64,000 nucleotides of DNA, taken from positions 126,001 through 190,000 of the forward strand of contig WGLY01000006.1 of NCBI GenBank assembly GCA_016125335.1, in the 5' to 3' direction. Shown piece by piece: positions 59,040-64,000 of the stretch. The notes below the pieces were generated by a model. The model searched no databases and was not told the DNA's origin. It worked only from the letters and a program-made list of their open reading frames with translations. Made by a program: the position numbers and the translations under genes. The stretch is from Frankiales bacterium. Lineage in GTDB: Bacteria > Actinomycetota > Actinomycetes > S36-B12 > CAIYMF01. The number at the start of each line of letters is the position of its first letter. Position 1 is the first letter of the stretch.

Positions 59040-59837
59040 ATGAGCACACCCTCCCGGCCCTGGGACGCCACCGGCTACGACGCGTCGTTCGGCTTCGTCA
59101 CGGCCTACGGCGCACCCCTGCTCGACCTGCTCGGCGCGGCGCCCGGGGAGCGCGTGCTCGACCTCGGCTGCGGCACCGGGCACCAGGCCGCGCAGCTCGC
59201 GGCCGCGGGGGTGCGGGTGCTCGGCGTCGACGGCGACGCCGCGATGCTCGACCGGGCCCGGCGCGAGCACCCCGGGGTGGCGTTCGCCCACGCGGACGCG
59301 CAGGACGAGGAGGCGCTGCGCGCGGCGGCCGGGCCCGTGCCCTACGACGCGGTGCTCTCCAACGCCGCGATGCACTGGATGCCCCGCCAGGACGCCGTGG
59401 TGGCGGGCGTGGCCGCCGTGCTGCGGCCGGGCGGGCGCCTCGTCGTCGAGATGGGCGGCGTGGGCAACGTGGCCCGGGTGACCCGCGCGATCCGCGCGGC
59501 CCGGGCCGACGTCGGCCTCGACCCCGACGTCGCCTCCCCCTGGACCTTCCCGACTCCGGGCGAGCAGGCGAGCCGGCTCGAGCGGCACGGATTCCTGGTG
59601 CGGATGGTGGCCCTCGTCGACCGCACCACGCCGCTGGCCGACGGGGTGGGCGCCGCGGGCTGGGCCGCGATGTTCGGGGCGGGCCTCGTCGACGACGTCC
59701 CCGCACCGGACCGGTCGGCGTTCGACTCCGCCGTCGACCGCCACGCCCGCTCCGAGGGCCTCGACGTGCGCCCCGACGGCGAGCCGGGCTGGTGGATCGA
59801 CTACGTGCGCCTGCGCTTCCACGCGGTGCGCCGCTGA
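59040..59837 (+). CDS. Class I SAM-dependent methyltransferase
   Basis: 265 residues. Motif I VLDLGCGTGHQAAQLAAAG at about 40-58, GVDGDAAMLDRAR, and PYDAVLSNAAMHWM identify a trans-aconitate/malonyl-ACP methyltransferase-like protein (Tam/UbiE group). The substrate is unknown. ATG; an inverted repeat in front suggests a specific regulator. It converges on the sensor-kinase gene with 10 bp between the stops. Confidence 0.85.
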   Translation: MSTPSRPWDATGYDASFGFVTAYGAPLLDLLGAAPGERVLDLGCGTGHQAAQLAAAGVRVLGVDGDAAMLDRARREHPGVAFAHADAQDEEALRAAAGPVPYDAVLSNAAMHWMPRQDAVVAGVAAVLRPGGRLVVEMGGVGNVARVTRAIRAARADVGLDPDVASPWTFPTPGEQASRLERHGFLVRMVALVDRTTPLADGVGAAGWAAMFGAGLVDDVPAPDRSAFDSAVDRHARSEGLDVRPDGEPGWWIDYVRLRFHAVRR

Positions 59838-59847
59838 CGCCGCGGCG

Positions 59848-61434
59848 TCAGACGCGCGGCGAGGAGGGTGCGACGCCGGAGCCCGCGGGCTGCCGCGCGC
59901 CGCCGGGCGCAGGCGGGACGGACGCCGCAGGCGGGGCGGGCGCCGGCTCGCCGGTGCCCGGGGTAGTCGTGACCGGCCCCGCGGGCGCCGGCACGGGCGC
60001 GGCCAGCGGGAGGGCGATCGTGATCGAGGTGCCCTGGCCCACGGTGGAGGCCAGGCTCAGCCGCCCTCCGTGGGCGTCGACGATCGCCTGCACGATCGAG
60101 AGCCCGAGGCCCGAGCCGGCGCCGTTGCGCCGGGTGCGCGAGGGGTCGCCGCGGTAGAAGCGCTCGGTGGCGCGGGCGAGGTCGTCGGGCGCCATGCCCG
60201 GTCCGGAGTCGGCGACCTCGACCACCACCTGGCCGTCGCCGGTGCGGACGTCGACGCGCACGGGCGTGCCGTCGGGCGTGTGCACCCGCGTGTTGGTGAG
60301 CAGGTTGTCGAGCACCTGGCGCAGCCGGGCGCCGTCGCCGGTCACCCACGCCGGCGACCCGGCGCGCACGGTCACCTCGCGGCCCGGCGCGGCCGCGCGC
60401 AGCGCCGCGGCCGCCGCCTCCACCACCTCGACGACGTCGACCGGCCGGCGTTCGAGCGGCCGCTGCTGGTCGAGCCGGGCGAGCAGGAGGAGGTCGTCGA
60501 CCAGCACGCCCATGCGCACCGCCTCGGCCTCGATGCGGGCCACGGCCGCGGCGCGGTCGTCGTCGCCGGAGATTGCGCCGGTCCGCGAGAGCTCGGCGTA
60601 GCCGCGGATCGTGGTCAGCGGGGTGCGCAGCTCGTGGCTGGCGTCGGCGACGAAGCGCCGCAGCCGCGCCTCGCTGGCGCTGCGCTGGTCGAAGGCGGTC
60701 TCGATCTGGCTCAGCATCCCGTTGAGCGCGGTGGACAGCCGTCCGATCTCGGTGCCCTCGGGCATGTCCGGCACGCGCTGGGACAGGTCTCCGGCGGCGA
60801 TCCGCTCGGCCGTGTCCTCGACGTCCTCCAGCGGCCGCAGCCCGATGCGGATCACGACGCCGACCAGCAGCCCGACGAGCCCGAGGGTGAGCAGGCCCAC
60901 CGCCACGCCGGCCAGCGCGGCGCGCTGCACCGTCTCGTCGATCGTCTGCATCGGGGTGGCGACGACGACGCTGCCGATGCCGGAGGCCAGCGGCACGGCC
61001 ACGACGCGGTAGTGGAAGCGCGGGTCGCCGATGCCGCCGACGTCGAACCCCTGGCCGTCGAGGGCGGCGACCTCGGTGGCCGTCATCGAGGGCAGGTCCG
61101 GCAGCGGCGAGCTCGACACCTGGCTGCCGGCCACCTGCGCCACGACGCGCCCGTCGGCCGACATGACCGCGACCACGTAGGGGCTCGGCAGCGCGCGGAA
61201 CCGGCCGCCGGAGAAGCCCTGGCCCGGGCCCTGCCCGCCGGGCGGCTGCGGCTGGGGGAACGCGCCGTCGGCGAACCGGCTCGCGGTGGCCAGCGCGGCC
61301 CGGTCGGCCTCGGCCACGAGGTAGTTGCGCAGCAGCAGCGTGCCGGCAGTGGTGGCCAGTGCCAGGCCGAGGGCGGTCAGCAGCAGCACCCCGACCGCGA
61401 GGCGGGCGTGCAGCGAGCCGAGCCGGCGCAGCAT
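59848..61434 (-). CDS. Two-component sensor histidine kinase
   Basis: 528 residues. TM1 12-33, an extracellular sensor part of about 135 residues containing a Pro/Gly/Gln-rich segment, TM2 173-195, a HAMP domain, phospho-acceptor H267 (ASHELRTPLTTI), N box LRQVLDNLLTNTRVH and G boxes DSGPGMA and GAGSGLGL. A Pro/Ala tail of about 60 residues follows the ATPase domain. The start overlaps the response regulator stop as TGATG. The signal is unknown; context (VanW protein) suggests the envelope. Confidence 0.92.
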   Translation of the reverse strand: MLRRLGSLHARLAVGVLLLTALGLALATTAGTLLLRNYLVAEADRAALATASRFADGAFPQPQPPGGQGPGQGFSGGRFRALPSPYVVAVMSADGRVVAQVAGSQVSSSPLPDLPSMTATEVAALDGQGFDVGGIGDPRFHYRVVAVPLASGIGSVVVATPMQTIDETVQRAALAGVAVGLLTLGLVGLLVGVVIRIGLRPLEDVEDTAERIAAGDLSQRVPDMPEGTEIGRLSTALNGMLSQIETAFDQRSASEARLRRFVADASHELRTPLTTIRGYAELSRTGAISGDDDRAAAVARIEAEAVRMGVLVDDLLLLARLDQQRPLERRPVDVVEVVEAAAAALRAAAPGREVTVRAGSPAWVTGDGARLRQVLDNLLTNTRVHTPDGTPVRVDVRTGDGQVVVEVADSGPGMAPDDLARATERFYRGDPSRTRRNGAGSGLGLSIVQAIVDAHGGRLSLASTVGQGTSITIALPLAAPVPAPAGPVTTTPGTGEPAPAPPAASVPPAPGGARQPAGSGVAPSSPRV

Positions 61435-62192
61435 CAGGACCCGCCGGCGCCCTGGGCGGCCGCGGCGTCCTGGCGCCCGGACTGCGGCTGGCGCAACGTG
61501 TAGCCCACGCCGCGGACGGTGCGGATCAGCGGCTCGTCGAACGGCGCGTCCACCTTGCGCCGCAGGTAGGAGATGTAGGACTCCACGACCGCGCCGTCTC
61601 CGCCGAAGTCGTAGTGCCACACGTGGTCGAGGATCTGCGACTTGGACACCACGCGCCCGGAGTTGAGCATGAGGTAGCGCATGAGCGAGAACTCGGTGGG
61701 CGTGAGCTCGATCGGCACCCCGGCCCGGCTGACCTCGTGGGCGTCCTCGTCGAGCACGATGTCGGCGTAGCGCAGCAGGCCGTCGTCGGCCTCCTGGGTC
61801 GCGTTGCGGCGCAGCAGGGCCCGCACCCGGGCCACGACCTCCTCGAGGCTGAACGGCTTGGTGACGTAGTCGTCGCCGCCGATCGTCAGCCCCGTCACCT
61901 TGTCCTCGACGGCGTCTCGGGCGGTGAGGAAGAGCACCGGAGTCATGCGGCCGTCGCCGCGCAGCCGGCGGGTGACCTCGAAGCCGTCGACGTCGGGCAT
62001 CATCACGTCGAGCAGGATCAGGTCGGGACGCCACTCGCGCACCTGGGTCAGCGCCTCCTGGCCGCTGTTGGCCGTGCGCACGTCGAACCCCACGAACCGC
62101 AGGCCGGTCGCGAGCAGGTCGGCGATCGAGGTCTCGTCGTCGACGACGAGCACGCGCGCCTCGGCGGATCGGGGACGGGTCTCACCAGCCAT
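61434..62192 (-). CDS. OmpR-family response regulator
   Basis: 252 residues. Receiver domain with acidic pair D18-D19 (VVDDE), phosphorylation site D62 (LILLDVMMP), T90 and K112 (YVTKPF); winged-helix DNA-binding domain from about 150 (LTPTEFSLMRYL, GDGAVVESYISYLRRK, RTVRGVGYTL). It is the partner of the coupled sensor kinase. ATG 62192 is used; GTG 62198 two codons earlier is possible. The 96-bp gap to the VanW gene upstream holds no clear promoter. Confidence 0.92.
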   Translation of the reverse strand: MAGETRPRSAEARVLVVDDETSIADLLATGLRFVGFDVRTANSGQEALTQVREWRPDLILLDVMMPDVDGFEVTRRLRGDGRMTPVLFLTARDAVEDKVTGLTIGGDDYVTKPFSLEEVVARVRALLRRNATQEADDGLLRYADIVLDEDAHEVSRAGVPIELTPTEFSLMRYLMLNSGRVVSKSQILDHVWHYDFGGDGAVVESYISYLRRKVDAPFDEPLIRTVRGVGYTLRQPQSGRQDAAAAQGAGGS

Positions 62193-62288
62193 GGGCACCA
62201 GGGAACCGGACGAACCTGTGAGCCGGCTGGGAGGTTGCTGACACCGCAGAGCGTGTCGCGTGAGCGGCGCGGCACGGGCGCCGGGCGC

Positions 62289-64000
62289 TCACGTCCGCGT
62301 GGCGCCCGACGCCGAGGGGCGCGGCGTGGCCGCCGCGGACGACGACGGGCCAGGCGAGCCCGACCCGGAGCCGCCGGCCGAGCCGGACCCCGACGGGGAC
62401 GGCGAGGCCGTGGCCGTGGCCGTGGCCGGGTCCGGGCCGCACACGACCTCGGGGCTCGGGCGGTAGCGCGTGCTGATCCGCTCGCGGCGCACCTGCTCGC
62501 CGTCCTTGACGAACACCCGGAAGACGTCGATGGAGAAGCCGTCCTGGCCGCTCTGGGCGTGGCAGGTGGGACTGTCGTCGTAGACGGTCTTGTGCGCGAC
62601 GACGGCGGTCCGCGGGCCGGACACCGCCTCGATCCGGTCGTAGACCTTCTGGCCCCACATCTGCACCGTGATCGACGTGCTGGTCATGATCGTCGTGATG
62701 TAGACGCCGTGCGGCGTGTCGTTGCGGAAGCTCATGTCGAACGCGCCCCACGCGACGGTCGCCTCGAGCCCCGCCCGGTAGCGCGAGATCCAGATCGAGT
62801 GCGCCTGGGTGTGCACCCGCTCGAGGCCGGCGTAGAACGCGGCGGTCCAGGTGGCGGTGGCGCTCGTCGACACACCGCCGCCGAGGTCCTCCTTGAACAC
62901 CCCGCCCGGCCCGATGACGTACCCCACGGTGTAGCCGTGGGCGACGGTGCGCTCGCCGAGGGTCTTGTTGAGCGAGAACGTCTCCCCCGGGCGCAGCAGC
63001 GTGCCGTTGATGGACCGGGCGGCCTGGCCGATGTTCTGCACGCGGTAGGCGGCGTACGGGAAGTACTGGGTGAAGCTCGAGAGCTGCTCGGTGATCCCCA
63101 GCTCCCGGGCCTGCGCCGTGGTGAGCGACGGCTGGATCGTGCCGATGCGCGCCTCCACGCTGCGCTGCGCACCCCGCTCGCCGAGCACCGCGACCACCGA
63201 GTCCGCCAGCAGGCCCGCGTTGACGCCGCGGCCGGTGCGCGAGGGCACCAGCACCGGCCGGCCGCTCGACACGTCCCAGCGGGCGTCGCGCCCGGGCTTC
63301 TCGACCCCGGCCACGGCCGGGGCGATCGCGGCGCGCAGGACGGCGCCGTCGAGCCGCGGCACCAGCGCGCCGCCGCTCGGCACGAACGACAGCGCGCGGC
63401 GCAGGGTCGCGGCGGGGATGGTGGCGCTGACCCCGCCGACGCGGACGGTCACGGGCTCGGCCACCGCGGCCGCGGCGAGGGCGCGGGCCGCCGCGGCCGC
63501 CGTGTCGTCCACCGACGGGGCGGCCGGCACCTGCGGCAGCGCCACCGGGCCACGGGACACCAGGTAGGCGGCGGTGAGGGCGGACGCCGCGGCGTCGCGG
63601 TCCAGCACGGTGCCGCTGCGGCCCGGGGTGAGGCGGGGCCCGTCGTCCGCGACGACCAGCGTGGGCTCCACGGCGGGGGTGTCGGAGTCGGCGGCGATCG
63701 CGGTCAGGGTGGCGTGCAGGGCCTCCTGGTCGACCGCCACGGCCGGCGCGACCTCGGGCCCGCCCGTGAGCGCGGACAGCAGCGTGACCGGGTTCCAGGC
63801 CCGGCCGCCGAGGCCCGCGACGGTGGCCTCGGGGTCGAAGGCGAGGCCGGCGTCGGCCGGGACGACCGTGACGTGCTCGCCGCCGACCACGGCCTCGATC
63901 GGTGCGGCGGCCTGGGGGCCGAGCGCGGAGGCGAGCGTGGCGGCGGCCTGCTGCTCGCTCTGGCCGCCGACGTCGACCCCCAGCACGCGGGTGCCGCGCG
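62289..64000 (-). CDS. VanW-family cell-wall protein with peptidoglycan-binding-like repeats (partial, 5' end outside window)
   Basis: At least 570 residues are visible and the frame stays open to the window edge, so the N terminus (signal or membrane anchor) is missing. Two copies of a YoaR/PG_binding_4-like domain come first (GVDVGGQSEQQAAATLASAL; ALSFVPSGGALVP region), then a VanW domain (RSINGTLLRPGETFSLNKTLGERT; GVFKEDLGGGVSTSATATWTAAFYAG). The last 60 residues are a low-complexity Thr/Ala/Ser/Pro/Gly tail. The role of VanW is unknown though linked to glycopeptide loci and peptidoglycan. Same strand as, and directly upstream of, the two-component system. Confidence 0.88.
   Translation of the reverse strand, partial: RGTRVLGVDVGGQSEQQAAATLASALGPQAAAPIEAVVGGEHVTVVPADAGLAFDPEATVAGLGGRAWNPVTLLSALTGGPEVAPAVAVDQEALHATLTAIAADSDTPAVEPTLVVADDGPRLTPGRSGTVLDRDAAASALTAAYLVSRGPVALPQVPAAPSVDDTAAAAARALAAAAVAEPVTVRVGGVSATIPAATLRRALSFVPSGGALVPRLDGAVLRAAIAPAVAGVEKPGRDARWDVSSGRPVLVPSRTGRGVNAGLLADSVVAVLGERGAQRSVEARIGTIQPSLTTAQARELGITEQLSSFTQYFPYAAYRVQNIGQAARSINGTLLRPGETFSLNKTLGERTVAHGYTVGYVIGPGGVFKEDLGGGVSTSATATWTAAFYAGLERVHTQAHSIWISRYRAGLEATVAWGAFDMSFRNDTPHGVYITTIMTSTSITVQMWGQKVYDRIEAVSGPRTAVVAHKTVYDDSPTCHAQSGQDGFSIDVFRVFVKDGEQVRRERISTRYRPSPEVVCGPDPATATATASPSPSGSGSAGGSGSGSPGPSSSAAATPRPSASGATRT

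Overview
The window is chromosomal DNA from a very high-GC actinomycete (Actinomycetota). The evidence is the strong G/C bias at third codon positions on both strands, frequent GTG starts, mycobacteria/Streptomyces-type families (DUF222-HNH, FasR, DUF3107, DUF3117, DUF6758, orphan ParA, FolP2, SigE/RseA/HtrA/TatB, DapD/DapE), and many genes whose start codon lies 6-7 nt after a TAGNNT-type -10 box, as expected for leaderless mRNAs. The order or genus cannot be resolved by eye. No rRNA, tRNA, CRISPR array, prophage or insertion sequence was seen.

Layout. 1-3.4 kb: low-complexity GTCGGT repeats, a promoter with a LexA-like box, a DUF222-HNH gene, a methyltransferase and a GNAT acetyltransferase. 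3.4-8.75 kb: a minus-strand operon of APC permease, glutamine-synthetase-like gamma-glutamyl ligase, aldehyde dehydrogenase and SDR, read as uptake and gamma-glutamylation of an amine (polyamine or, more likely, ethanolamine). 8.8-17.6 kb: housekeeping genes including a block in the same order as Mycobacterium tuberculosis Rv3208-Rv3213c (fasR, DUF3107, ferritin-like, DEAD helicase, ParA). 17.6-24.4 kb: nuclease, MarC, DUF6758, Nudix, TupA-like ATP-grasp, DUF2332, stress protein and acyl-CoA dehydrogenase. 24.4-29.3 kb: a compact, overlapping five-gene trans-4-hydroxy-L-proline catabolic operon. 29.4-32 kb: CoA-ester lyase, EamA exporter and a kinase-like protein with a ruined P-loop.

32-57.6 kb corresponds, with local inversions and insertions, to M. 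tuberculosis Rv1177-Rv1229c: MgtE-like/DUF1003, Mrp (Rv1229c), TatB, HtrA, RseB-like protein, anti-sigma, SigE, O-methyltransferase (Rv1220c), DUF3117, Tag, DivIVA-domain protein, FolP2 (Rv1207), LOG proteins (Rv1205), DapE and DapD (Rv1202/Rv1201c), DapC-like aminotransferase and ferredoxin (Rv1178/Rv1177). Envelope stress (sigE, zinc anti-sigma, RseB, HtrA, TatB) and diaminopimelate/lysine synthesis (dapD, dapE, dapC) are the two coherent functional themes. 57.8-64 kb holds a SirB1 protein, a methyltransferase, an OmpR-type two-component system and a VanW-family cell-wall protein that runs off the right edge.

The most unusual element is a 59-bp nested palindrome present twice, in opposite orientations (14846-14904 and 44578-44636), each time a few bases after a stop codon, with 54 of 59 positions identical. 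It looks like a small dispersed REP/MITE-type element. Other points of interest are the paired palindromes in front of the amine operon, the LexA-like box before the HNH gene, the operators overlapping the fasR and wrbA promoters, and the systematic leaderless promoter pattern.
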